Shown: piece by piece, positions 49,101 to 56,840 of the stretch
Layout: the number at the start of each line of letters is the position of its first letter
Position numbering within the stretch: position 1 is the first letter of the stretch
From: Deltaproteobacteria bacterium UBA6106
Lineage (GTDB): Bacteria > Desulfobacterota > Syntrophorhabdia > Syntrophorhabdales > Syntrophorhabdaceae
Assembly: GCA_002428485.1 (NCBI GenBank)
Contig: DIWM01000047.1
Span: 1-64,000, forward strand
DNA length: 64,000 nt
Direction of reading: 5' to 3'
Program-made: the position numbers and the translations under genes
The notes under the pieces: generated by a model
Seen by the model: the letters and a program-made list of their open reading frames with translations, nothing else
Databases searched by the model: none
What the model was told of the DNA's origin: nothing

Positions 49101-49859
49101 ATGGCTGATTATACTGATAATGAAATGATGGCAATAAGCGCTGGAAGGTTTGTTAAGGACGGCGACATTGTATTTGCCGGCACAGGCCTGTCAATGCTCG
49201 CGGCTACGGCAGCAAAAAGGATATATGCGCCAAAGGCGGTTATCTTTTTTGAGACAGGCGGCATCGACCCGTCCCTCGAAGAGATACCCATGGCTGTGTC
49301 AGACCTCAGGGTCATGTACGGAACGTGCCTGAATTCAGGCCTCATCGAGGCATTCTCAATAGTGGGCCACAGGAGGCTCCACACCATAGCATTCCTCGGC
49401 GCGGCACAGATCGATCAATACGGAAACCTCAATACAACGGTAATCGGCGACTACTGGCGGCCAAAAACAAGGTTCTCAGGCAGCGGCGGCGCCTGCGACG
49501 TCTCCGCGTTTGCGTCAGGCGTTATCACATTCATGCAGCATGAGAAGCGGCGGTTCGTTGAGAAGCTCGACTACCTGACCAGCGTGGGATGGTATAAGGG
49601 CGGAGAGTCCCGCAGGAACCTCGGACTCCAGAGGGGAGGGGCGCTTGCCGTTGTCACCAATCTCTGCGTCATGAGGTTTGACGACACCACGAAAGAGATG
49701 TACCTTGCAGAGTATTACCCCGGGATCACCGTCGATAGAATTGTTGAGAATACGGGCTTCCCCATCGATGTGTCCCGTGCGCGGGAGGCGGAACCGCCAT
49801 CGGCAGAAGACCTGCGGATCCTGAGAGAAGAGGTAGACCCGCAACGCTTGATACTGTAA
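49101..49859 (+). CDS. CoA-transferase family I, subunit B
   Basis: Beta subunit, 252 residues. The segment VIFFETGGIDPSLEE near residue 47 corresponds to the region that holds the catalytic Glu in glutaconate CoA-transferase beta subunits, and GAAQIDQYGNLNTTVIGDY near 94 and SGGACDVSAFASGV near 129 are conserved. GGGAGG precedes ATG 49101. It forms the active enzyme with subunit A. A gene-less inverted repeat begins 6 bp after its stop. Confidence 0.9.
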   Translation: MADYTDNEMMAISAGRFVKDGDIVFAGTGLSMLAATAAKRIYAPKAVIFFETGGIDPSLEEIPMAVSDLRVMYGTCLNSGLIEAFSIVGHRRLHTIAFLGAAQIDQYGNLNTTVIGDYWRPKTRFSGSGGACDVSAFASGVITFMQHEKRRFVEKLDYLTSVGWYKGGESRRNLGLQRGGALAVVTNLCVMRFDDTTKEMYLAEYYPGITVDRIVENTGFPIDVSRAREAEPPSAEDLRILREEVDPQRLIL

Positions 49860-49864
49860 AGGCG

Positions 49865-49969
49865 GTATATCGTATATAGTAGATCGTATATCGTAAACTG
49901 CAAGGACATAATAAACGATTCCGACTGATCCGGGAACCGACGATATACTATGTACTATATACGATATAC
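49865..49969. repeat. Gene-less inverted repeat, GTATATCG family
   Basis: Seventeen-bp exact inverted arms (49865-49881 and 49953-49969, GTATATCGTATATAGTA and its complement) extended by imperfect GTATATCGTAAAC words. It fills the space between the CoA-transferase stop and the amidohydrolase stop codon almost exactly. Same family as the arms around the four-helix-bundle gene. Confidence 0.75.
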
Positions 49970-49972
49970 GGT

Positions 49973-50710
49973 TTACGGTTTATATCCCGTGAGACGGAGA
50001 AAATTTTTATAGAGCAGCAGTTCTTTGTCCTCGCGTGAGACGGGAAGGGCGAGGACCTTGGAGAGTTCGCTTCTCATAGAGCCGAAGGGAACATCAGAAC
50101 CGAAAAGTACCCTTTCAGGGCCGACCGTCCTTACAAACTCATAGATCATATCCTGCGACGCCAGGGCCGTGTCAAAACAGATGGATTCCCTGTCTTTGAA
50201 GCTCTGCAAAAAATCTCCCGGATATCCTCCGAGCAGGCCGAGATGGGGGATGATGAGGGGCAGCCCTTCGAACATATCGACGAAACGTTCCGTAAATGCA
50301 AGCTCTTCTTCGAAGATGACGGGCTTTCCGGTCTTTCGTATCTTTTCGACGAGCCCGGGCAGGTCCTTATCATCGAGGACTTTGTAATCAGATGCGGAAT
50401 CCTGCCATCCTCTCATCCAGTGCCATTTTCCTCCGTAGTAAGGAGCGGGGATCGGATCGAAGCCTGCATCGTCATAATTTTCACGTACATAATGGTAAGG
50501 GATGAAGCCTGTAATCTTTTTTGATTCATCCAGAACCCGCACATTGATCTCATTGTTCTCAATAGCAGTTGAAGGGAAGGGCATGATGACAACATGTGTG
50601 ATGCCTGTATCTTCCTGCTGCCTCTGCAGCTCCCTCGTAGTGACGCCGGTGCCGAGCGTGATAGACGGGCCCCAGTGCGTGTGGCTGTCGATGATGATAT
50701 CGAAATCCAT
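49973..50710 (-). CDS. Amidohydrolase family protein (TIM-barrel metal hydrolase)
   Basis: Amidohydrolase-2-type protein, 245 residues, shorter than most members. Metal-binding HxH is in DSHTHWGPS near residue 8; IIPHLGLLGGYP near 154 supplies the third His and VLFGSDVPFGS near 202 the Asp. Relatives are decarboxylases and hydrolases of ring or carboxylic compounds. Its stop codon touches the gene-less repeat. No strong ribosome-binding site at the ATG 50710. Confidence 0.83.
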   Translation of the reverse strand: MDFDIIIDSHTHWGPSITLGTGVTTRELQRQQEDTGITHVVIMPFPSTAIENNEINVRVLDESKKITGFIPYHYVRENYDDAGFDPIPAPYYGGKWHWMRGWQDSASDYKVLDDKDLPGLVEKIRKTGKPVIFEEELAFTERFVDMFEGLPLIIPHLGLLGGYPGDFLQSFKDRESICFDTALASQDMIYEFVRTVGPERVLFGSDVPFGSMRSELSKVLALPVSREDKELLLYKNFLRLTGYKP

Positions 50711-50753
50711 GATTGCAGAGGAATACCATACATGATATATCCTTGTAAAGAAC

Positions 50754-51208
50754 AGTATATCGTATATAGTATATCGTTATATCAATATGGGGGGGACATG
50801 AATAAAATTAAAAGTTTTAAAGATTTGAGGGTGTGGCAGAAAGGGATAGAGATCGTTATCGATGCTTATACACTGACGAAAAAATTTCCTAAAGAAGAAT
50901 TATATAGTTTAACAACACAGATAAAGCGATCAGCGGTCTCAATACCGTCCAATATCGCGGAAGGTTTTAAAAGATTTCACATTAAAGAAAATAAACAGTT
51001 CCTTTATATCGCGCTGGCATCACTTGCGGAGCTTGAAACACAGTTTACCATCGCAAAAGAGCTTAGTTTTACCAGTGAAGCTGAGCTTGCAAATATCTCC
51101 GAAAAAATAGAACATGCATCGAAAATGCTATCTTCATTGCTAAAGAGACTAAGCTAATAACATGGGTTACATAAGTCACGATATACGATATACTATATAC
51201 GATATACT
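50754..51208. mobile_element. Putative small element: four-helix-bundle gene between 24-bp perfect inverted repeats
   Basis: Arms at 50754-50777 and 51185-51208 are perfect inverted copies over 24 bp (AGTATATCGTATATAGTATA, then TCGT). They enclose only the gene at 50798-51157. No transposase is encoded and no target-site duplication was recognised. Calling it mobile is an inference from the arms, the single cargo gene and the empty relative at 49865-49969. Confidence 0.5.
50798..51157 (+). CDS. Four-helix-bundle protein (S23 / 23S rRNA intervening-sequence family)
   Basis: Small helical protein, 119 residues, of the S23/four-helix-bundle family also seen inside 23S rRNA intervening sequences and related in fold to the Avd accessory protein of diversity-generating retroelements. 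Hallmarks are SFKDLRVWQKGIEIV near residue 6, QIKRSAVSIPSNIAEGF near 42 and ASLAELETQ near 73. ATG 50798 follows a G-rich GGGGGG tract as ribosome-binding site; an upstream in-frame extension would run into the amidohydrolase promoter and repeat. Base composition is A/T-richer than neighbours. It lies between inverted repeats. Function is unknown; RNA binding is suspected. Confidence 0.88.
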   Translation: MNKIKSFKDLRVWQKGIEIVIDAYTLTKKFPKEELYSLTTQIKRSAVSIPSNIAEGFKRFHIKENKQFLYIALASLAELETQFTIAKELSFTSEAELANISEKIEHASKMLSSLLKRLS

Positions 51209-51217
51209 TATTTTTTC

Positions 51218-51634
51218 ATGTTGACCGAGTTGAAGACACCCTTCGTTACCGTTGACATCATTATCCGATATAAAGGCGGGATCGTGATGATTGAGAGGAA
51301 GAACCCTCCGCCCGGCTGGGCGATCCCCGGCGGCTTCGTAGACATTGGTGAGTCTCTCGAGGAGGCGGCAATACGGGAGGCAAAAGAAGAAACATCCCTC
51401 GATGTAACGCTCATCGAACAGTTCCACGCCTATTCGAAGCCGGGAAGGGACCCGCGCTTCCACACCGTTTCAGTAGTGTTTATCGCAGAAGGGAAGGGGA
51501 CGCTCGCGGGCAGAGACGATGCGAGAAAAGCCGAAGTATTCACAGAGGGCTCGCTTCCCGATCAGATCGCCTTCGACCACGCAGAAATCCTCACAGATTA
51601 TTTCTCCTACCTCAAAACCGGCAAAAGACCCTGA
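51218..51634 (+). CDS. Nudix hydrolase (ADP-ribose pyrophosphatase-like)
   Basis: Minimal Nudix enzyme, 138 residues, with a full Nudix box GGFVDIGESLEEAAIREAKE followed by ETSL (GX5EX7REXXEE pattern) near residues 38-61. FVTVDIIIRYKGGIVMIERKN and PPPGWAIPGG match ADP-ribose or nucleotide-sugar hydrolases. The ATG at 51218 is 9 bp after the right arm of the putative element, without a ribosome-binding site, so insertion may have displaced its original leader. Confidence 0.87.
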   Translation: MLTELKTPFVTVDIIIRYKGGIVMIERKNPPPGWAIPGGFVDIGESLEEAAIREAKEETSLDVTLIEQFHAYSKPGRDPRFHTVSVVFIAEGKGTLAGRDDARKAEVFTEGSLPDQIAFDHAEILTDYFSYLKTGKRP

Positions 51635-51649
51635 ATTGTCGATAAGAAT

Positions 51650-51684
51650 CTTACCCATTTCGTGCAATGCATAAAATGGGTAAG
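51650..51684 (+). terminator. Stem loop after the Nudix gene
   Basis: CTTACCCATTT / AAATGGGTAAG, 11-bp arms with a 13-nt loop, 15 bp beyond the stop codon. Followed by ATAAATTTGAC, no clear T-run. Confidence 0.5.
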
Positions 51685-51783
51685 ATAAATTTGACAGTGT
51701 TGAATATGGTGATTTGTTGCCCCCGCGTGGGCGTGTGGATTATGAAGTTGACCAAAGAGTGAAATAAATGTGATGAATTGATG

Positions 51784-51846
51784 CGCCGAAAGCCGAACGC
51801 CGAAAAACCTTGTCTTTTTATCGCCTGACGACTTACGCCTCACGGC
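51784..51846. repeat. Word-like repeats, GCCGAACGCC and TTACG families
   Basis: GCCGAAAGCCGAACGCCGAA (51784-51803) and CGCCTGACGACTTACGCC (51822-51839) words next to the 3' end of the aminotransferase gene. Confidence 0.5.
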
Positions 51847-51847
51847 T

Positions 51848-53038
51848 TTACTTCATCTCTGCCGCGGCCTTTTTAATGCGGTCGAGGCCTTTCTGGATGA
51901 CCTCCATTGATGTCGCGAAGGAGAGGCGCAGGTAGCCTTCTTTTCCGAACTCGATGCCGGGGACAACAGCCGTGTGGAAGTCCTCCAGAAGGATCTCTGT
52001 GAGCCCGGCCGACGTCTTCACGGGTTTTCCTTTGTATCGTTTTTTCATAAAGGCGCTGAAGTTGGGAAAGACGTAGAAGGCGCCCCTGGGATCATAGCAC
52101 GTCACTCCGTCTATGCTTCGGAAACCGGCAACGAGAAAATCCTTCCTCTTTTTGAATTCAGCGAGCATCGCTCCAATACAGTCCTGCGGCCCGTTCAGCG
52201 CCGTGATGGAGGCCATCTGGGATATCGAGGTAGGGTTGGAGGTGCTCTGGCTCTGGATGTTCGACATGGCCTGGATGATATCCTTCGGGCCTGCTGCAAA
52301 GCCTATCCTCCAGCCGGTCATCGCGTATGTCTTCGAAACGCCGTGGCAGATGATCGTCCTGTCCTTAAAGGCCTTGTCCATGGAGGCAATGCTTACATGT
52401 TTGTAATCATCATAAATAAGTTTTTCGTATATCTCGTCGGACACAATGAAAAAATTATGTTCGGCGGCATATTTTCCGATAATTTCAAGGTTCTCCCGGT
52501 AATAGACAGAGCCGACGGGGTTTGAAGGATAGTTGAGGATGATTGCCTTTGTCCTGAGGGTGATGTGCTTCCTCAACATCGCCTCAGTTATCTGGTAGTC
52601 ATCTTTCTCGCTTGTTTCCATAAGGACCGGGGTTGCGCCCGCGAGTTCGACCATGGGCGGGTACGAAACCCAGTAAGGCGCGGGGATGAGGACCTCGTCG
52701 CCTTCCCCGAAGAGCGACTGGAAAAGGTTGAAGAGCGAGTGCTTCCCGCCGCAGGAGATGATGACCTCATCGCGCTTGTATTCGAGGCTGTTATCCCGCT
52801 TGAATTTTTCTATCACGGCGTCCTTGAGCTGTTCCATGCCGGCGGCAGGCGTGTACTTCGTGAATCCGCCGTTGATGGCGTCTATAGCAGCCTTCTTGAT
52901 ATGGTCGGGCGTATCAAAATCAGGCTCTCCTGCACCGAATCCCGCAATGTCGATCCCCTGCGCTTTCAGGGCCTTTTCCTTTGCCGATATGGCCAATGTC
53001 GGCGATGGTTTAAGTGATGCTGCTCTTTTTGATAGCAT
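51848..53038 (-). CDS. aspC: Class I/II PLP-dependent aminotransferase (aspartate aminotransferase-like)
   Basis: Fold-type I aminotransferase, 396 residues. The PLP Lys is in HGVSKTYAMTGWRIGF near residue 234, the cofactor Asn in LNYPSNPVGSVYY near 170, and Asp in FIVSDEIYEKLIYD. The C-terminal RLSFATSME carries the substrate Arg. It is the AspC/PatA-like subgroup and probably converts aspartate or an aromatic amino acid. The gene upstream (minus strand) ends 2 bp away, so the two are likely co-transcribed. Confidence 0.88.
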   Translation of the reverse strand: MLSKRAASLKPSPTLAISAKEKALKAQGIDIAGFGAGEPDFDTPDHIKKAAIDAINGGFTKYTPAAGMEQLKDAVIEKFKRDNSLEYKRDEVIISCGGKHSLFNLFQSLFGEGDEVLIPAPYWVSYPPMVELAGATPVLMETSEKDDYQITEAMLRKHITLRTKAIILNYPSNPVGSVYYRENLEIIGKYAAEHNFFIVSDEIYEKLIYDDYKHVSIASMDKAFKDRTIICHGVSKTYAMTGWRIGFAAGPKDIIQAMSNIQSQSTSNPTSISQMASITALNGPQDCIGAMLAEFKKRKDFLVAGFRSIDGVTCYDPRGAFYVFPNFSAFMKKRYKGKPVKTSAGLTEILLEDFHTAVVPGIEFGKEGYLRLSFATSMEVIQKGLDRIKKAAAEMK

Positions 53039-53039
53039 G

Positions 53040-53591
53040 TTAAAACTCCTTTGGTTTAACGATGATCTCCCGTATCTTGATCTTGAAGAAATTGTTTGAA
53101 GAATTTGCCTTTATCAGACATGCCGTGTCCGCCCCCCGTCCTGTTCCCGCGATGGCAATGACATCGGAGAAGGGTATAAGCCCCGAATCCGCTGCCATGG
53201 CAACGATCTCCACGCACACCTTGACGCCCTGGCAGAACATCCTCAGCGTGTTTGCCACAAGGATCTGCTCGGAATAGCCGGTCAGCTCGCGGATTGCCGT
53301 GCCAAGGCTTCTCAGCACCATCGTCCCCGTGTGGACCCTGATGCCTTTGTTTATTAATTCCTGCTTCAGCCCGAAAGGGAAATCCTGTTTTCCTTCTTCG
53401 CCAAAACCGGTGTTGTGCGTAACGACAACGATGTTGAAATCCTTTACGTTGTATTTGGCAGCGATCTTCTCAACCGTATCGCCCCACGTTGAGGCGACAA
53501 CAATATCCCTGATATCGTTCTTAACAGCATACTCGAATGCTATTTCCAGGGTATAATCAGTATTCTCTCTGCCGGCTTCTTCGTGAAGCAT
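53040..53591 (-). CDS. Pyruvate kinase C-terminal-like domain protein
   Basis: Stand-alone protein, 183 residues, matching the pyruvate kinase alpha/beta (PK_C) fold without any kinase barrel. Visible are NTDYTLEIAFEYAVKNDIRDIVVASTWGDTVEKIA at the N-terminus and FSDVIAIAGTGRGADTACLIKAN near the end, the nucleotide- or phosphate-binding loop of PK_C. ATG 53591 is chosen; the in-frame extension to 53666 is hydrophobic and lacks a ribosome-binding site. Function is unknown. It lies 1 bp before the aminotransferase start. Confidence 0.78.
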   Translation of the reverse strand: MLHEEAGRENTDYTLEIAFEYAVKNDIRDIVVASTWGDTVEKIAAKYNVKDFNIVVVTHNTGFGEEGKQDFPFGLKQELINKGIRVHTGTMVLRSLGTAIRELTGYSEQILVANTLRMFCQGVKVCVEIVAMAADSGLIPFSDVIAIAGTGRGADTACLIKANSSNNFFKIKIREIIVKPKEF

Positions 53592-53690
53592 AATCACTCG
53601 TGATTGATTAATATTAATAATAACAAATAACCAGATAATATCCGATAATCGGCGGCTGTATGTCAATCGAAATGTTAGGACACAAACCGG

Positions 53691-54146
53691 CTATTTTCCC
53701 AGTATCTCCCCGACGATCTCCGCGGCATCGCGGACGAGCTTTACGCAGATGGCGTCTTTGAGACCCCTGTCCTTGAATGCCTGTGATCCTTCCGGCGTGC
53801 CGATATGAACACCGAGAAGTTCACTGCATACGATCGATCGGTTCCGTTCCTTGAATCGTTCCACGAACTCGCGGACGAGCTGATAGGTCCTGTCTTTTGC
53901 GGCTCCGTCGCCAACCTTTGTTTGTCCATGTTTAAGCCCTATGAGAATGAACGCGCCGGTAACTGCGCCGCAGGTCCCGCCCATCCTTGCCATGCCGCCT
54001 CCAAATGCCCCGGCGACCTTGAGGGCCGTTTCTTTATCGACTCCCATTTCGGGCGCATAGGTGGCGAAGATCGCCTGTGAACAACTAAATGCTTCATTGA
54101 AAAGGGACAGGGCTTCTTCGGGTTTGCCCATAAGGTCAGATGTCAT
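53691..54146 (-). CDS. C_GCAxxG_C_C family redox protein
   Basis: Protein of 151 residues of the C_GCAxxG_C_C family, small putative redox or metal proteins. Conserved Cys occur in FSCSQAIF near residue 22, GGTCGAVTGAFILIG near 58 and VCSELLG near 106, plus CVKLV near the C-terminus. The ATG at 54146 overlaps the stop of the PilU-type gene as ATGA, so it is translated with the pilus ATPases. What it does there is unknown. Confidence 0.85.
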   Translation of the reverse strand: MTSDLMGKPEEALSLFNEAFSCSQAIFATYAPEMGVDKETALKVAGAFGGGMARMGGTCGAVTGAFILIGLKHGQTKVGDGAAKDRTYQLVREFVERFKERNRSIVCSELLGVHIGTPEGSQAFKDRGLKDAICVKLVRDAAEIVGEILGK

Positions 54147-55273
54147 CGTGATTTTTCGTCACGTTTTAGCTTGAACGAAGGCTCCTTCTTGTCTGTTTCG
54201 TCTGCTTTGATCTCCGACATCTTGATCTTGAGCCGCAGGTCGTTCGGGCTGTCAGCGTACGCTATTGCGTTATCGTAGTTGATAACGCCTGACTGGAAGA
54301 GGTCGAAGAGATGCTGGTCAAAGGTCTGCATGCCTTCGTTGTAGGAGTCCGCCATTGTTTCCTTCAGGAAGTGTATCTCGCCTTTGAGTATCAGGTCTTT
54401 CACCCTTGCGCTGTCGAGGAGGATCTCGATGACGGCGACCCTTTTCCCTTCAGGAGTGGGGACAAGCCTCTGCGATATGATGGCCCGCAGGTTCATGGAA
54501 AGCTGCATATAGATCTGGAGGTGCCGTTCTATGGGGAAGAAGTTGAGGATCCTTTCTATCGCCTGGTTCGCATTGTTCGCGTGCAGCGTACCGAGGCAAA
54601 GGTGCCCTGTCTCGGCGAAGGTGATGGCGTCTTCCATCGTCTCCGTATCCCTGATCTCGCCGATGAGGATCACGTCAGGGGCCTGCCTCAGCGTGTTTTT
54701 CAGGGCGTTCATAAAGTTGTGGGTATCGAAACCGACCTCGCGCTGGGTAATGACGCTCATCTTGTGGTTGTGGACAAACTCGATGGGGTCTTCAATGGAG
54801 ATGATGTGCCCCCTCTGGTTTGAATTCCGGTAATCGATCATCCCGGCAAGGGTGGTTGATTTACCGCTGCCGGTTGCGCCGACTACAAGGACAATGCCGC
54901 GCTTGGTCATTACGACATCTTTTAGCGTATTCGGCAGGCCGAGCTCATCGATGGTCTTGATATTCAGTTTTATCTGCCTGATCACAAGACCCGCGTAGCC
55001 CCTCTGTCTGAAGATATTGACCCTGAACCTCCCGAGATCGGCATAGGCAAGGGCAAGGTTCATTTCGAACTCTTCTTCAAAGATCTTTCTCTGTTTGTCG
55101 TTCATCACCGAATTTGCAATCATCTCAGTGTCTTCCGCGGTCAACGGGGTTTCGTCGCTGTATGGCAGGGTTGTCCCTTCAATACGGAACATTGCCGGTA
55201 TACCCACGGTGAGGTAGATATCGGAAGCATCCTTTTCTACCATGTATTTTAAATATTCCAGAATCTCTGCCAT
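54143..55273 (-). CDS. pilU: Type IV pilus retraction ATPase, PilU type
   Basis: Secretion ATPase of the PilT/PilU class, 376 residues. Walker A VLVVGATGSGKSTT near residue 130, Asp box IEDPIEFVH near 158, Walker B DVILIGEIRDTETM near 199 and His box CLGTLHANNANQAIERI near 222. The C-terminal tail beyond the core (to KLKRDEKSR) is longer than in PilT and fits PilU, which assists retraction. ATG 55273 is chosen, with GAGGTG 8-9 nt upstream. pilT begins 4 bp upstream in the operon. Confidence 0.9.
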   Translation of the reverse strand: MAEILEYLKYMVEKDASDIYLTVGIPAMFRIEGTTLPYSDETPLTAEDTEMIANSVMNDKQRKIFEEEFEMNLALAYADLGRFRVNIFRQRGYAGLVIRQIKLNIKTIDELGLPNTLKDVVMTKRGIVLVVGATGSGKSTTLAGMIDYRNSNQRGHIISIEDPIEFVHNHKMSVITQREVGFDTHNFMNALKNTLRQAPDVILIGEIRDTETMEDAITFAETGHLCLGTLHANNANQAIERILNFFPIERHLQIYMQLSMNLRAIISQRLVPTPEGKRVAVIEILLDSARVKDLILKGEIHFLKETMADSYNEGMQTFDQHLFDLFQSGVINYDNAIAYADSPNDLRLKIKMSEIKADETDKKEPSFKLKRDEKSR

Positions 55274-55277
55274 AGCA

Positions 55278-56309
55278 TCACCTCGGATTAGGAAGGTAAA
55301 AGGCAACCTCGTCTTTTGTGACAAGGTTCTTTGCGAAAAGGTCCTGACAGGCCGCTTCCATCGTTTGCATTCCGATCGCCTTGCTCGTCTGCATGATCGA
55401 CGGGATCTGGGCAAGCTTGTTCTCACGGATCAGGTTCCTGATCGCAGGGCTTGCGACCATGATCTCGTATGCCGCAACCCTTCCCCTGCCGTCTTTTCTT
55501 TTAAAGAGCGACTGGGAGATGACGGCCATGAGCGATTCTGAGACCATTGCGCGCACCTGGTTCTGCTGCCCTGCCGGAAAGACGTCGATGATCCTGTCCA
55601 CTGTGTTCGGGGCGCCGCTTGTGTGCAAGGTCCCGAAGACAAGGTGGCCTGTCTCTGCGGCGGTGAGAGCAAGCTGGATCGTCTCCAGGTCCCTCATTTC
55701 GCCGACGAGTATCACGTCAGGGTCCTCGCGGAGGGCGCTCCTCAATGCGCTTGCAAAGCTGTGGGTATGAGGTCCGAGCTCCCGCTGGTTCACGAGGCAC
55801 TTTTTTGACATGTGAACGAACTCTACAGGATCTTCAACGGTAAGTATATGGCCCTTTTCGTTGTTATTGATGAAGTCGATGATCGCCGCGAGGGTTGTCG
55901 ATTTACCGCTTCCCGTAGGGCCCGTTACCAGTACAAGCCCCTTCTCGTACCGCGCGATGTCCATGAAAACCTTGGGCAGGTTCAGTTCATCGAAGGTAGG
56001 TATCTTTGTTGGGATGGTCCTGAAAACGGCCGCGTCGCCCCTGTACTGCTTGAACACGTTGACCCTGAACCTGGCGAGGTCGCCGAGCGCAAAGGAGAAA
56101 TCGAGTTCGTGGTCCTCTTCGAAGACCTTTCTCTGAAAGTCGTTGAGGATATCGTAGATCATGTTGTGCACGTCGTCTTTGTCAAGCGCCGGCATATCTA
56201 TCTTTGTCATTTCGCCGTGGATCCTGATAACGGGCGGTTCCCCGGAGCTGATATGCAGGTCGGAGCCTTTGCTGTCAACAACAAACCTTAATAATTCGGA
56301 AACGTCCAT
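55278..56309 (-). CDS. pilT: Type IV pilus retraction ATPase PilT
   Basis: Hexameric ATPase that depolymerises type IV pili for twitching and DNA uptake, 343 residues. Motifs: LVLVTGPTGSGKSTTLAA near residue 126, TVEDPVEFVH near 156, DVILVGEMRDLETI near 197 and GTLHTSGAPNTVDRI near 226. The C-terminal AIRNLIRENK (AIRNLIRE motif) is characteristic of PilT and needed for retraction. AGGAGG lies upstream of the ATG. comEC in this window needs such pili for transformation. Confidence 0.93.
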   Translation of the reverse strand: MDVSELLRFVVDSKGSDLHISSGEPPVIRIHGEMTKIDMPALDKDDVHNMIYDILNDFQRKVFEEDHELDFSFALGDLARFRVNVFKQYRGDAAVFRTIPTKIPTFDELNLPKVFMDIARYEKGLVLVTGPTGSGKSTTLAAIIDFINNNEKGHILTVEDPVEFVHMSKKCLVNQRELGPHTHSFASALRSALREDPDVILVGEMRDLETIQLALTAAETGHLVFGTLHTSGAPNTVDRIIDVFPAGQQNQVRAMVSESLMAVISQSLFKRKDGRGRVAAYEIMVASPAIRNLIRENKLAQIPSIMQTSKAIGMQTMEAACQDLFAKNLVTKDEVAFYLPNPR

Positions 56310-56319
56310 AAATGCCCTC

Positions 56320-56838
56320 CTATTTCTCTAACAGCTCAATCTCTTTTAATGTCGGGAGATCCTCCAGGCTTTTCAAACCGTAGGTTTCCAGAAATTTATC
56401 GGTAGTCCTGAATAGAAGCCTTTTTCCCGTATCCCCGTTCCTTCCGGCTATTTCGATAAACCTTTTTTCAAGAAGCTGTTTTATCGCGCGGGTTGAATCG
56501 ACGCCCCTGATGGTATCGATCTCCTTTTTTGCAACAGGCTGTTTGTACGCCACGATAGTAAGCGTCTCGAGGACGGACTTCGTGAGGCTCACGTCCTTTT
56601 CTCTCACAAATCGCCTGGCCCATTCACGATAGTCGATCTTTGTCCTCACCTGGTAACCGCCGGCGACCTCGACGATCTCGAAGGATCGCTGCAATTCTTT
56701 GTATTCACGAACCAGTTCATGCAACGCCTTCTCGATATCTTCAGAAGGAAACTCGGGGAGTCTTTTCCGGAAGAGCTTTAGCGATATGGGTTTCGGAGAC
56801 GAAAAGAGGACTGACTCAATGATCCTTATTAGCTCCAC
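56320..56838 (-). CDS. scpB: Segregation and condensation protein B
   Basis: ScpB, 172 residues, a double winged-helix kleisin-binding protein of the SMC-ScpAB condensin. The start IRIIESVLFSSPKPIS and the block LETLTIVAYKQPVAKKEIDTIRGVD near residue 89 are diagnostic. GTG 56838 lies 2 bp after the miaA stop. scpA, usually just upstream, is not found here; instead miaA precedes it. Confidence 0.9.
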   Translation of the reverse strand: MELIRIIESVLFSSPKPISLKLFRKRLPEFPSEDIEKALHELVREYKELQRSFEIVEVAGGYQVRTKIDYREWARRFVREKDVSLTKSVLETLTIVAYKQPVAKKEIDTIRGVDSTRAIKQLLEKRFIEIAGRNGDTGKRLLFRTTDKFLETYGLKSLEDLPTLKEIELLEK

Positions 56839-56840
56839 TC

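Noticed and set aside
50594..51157. 187-residue version of the four-helix-bundle protein
   Set aside because: The extension overlaps the amidohydrolase gene on the other strand and translates the left repeat arm; the family length fits ATG 50798.
54143..55426. Longer 427-residue version of the PilU protein
   Set aside because: The extra N-terminal 51 residues are Arg-rich, overlap pilT by about 150 bp, and a ribosome-binding site fits ATG 55273.
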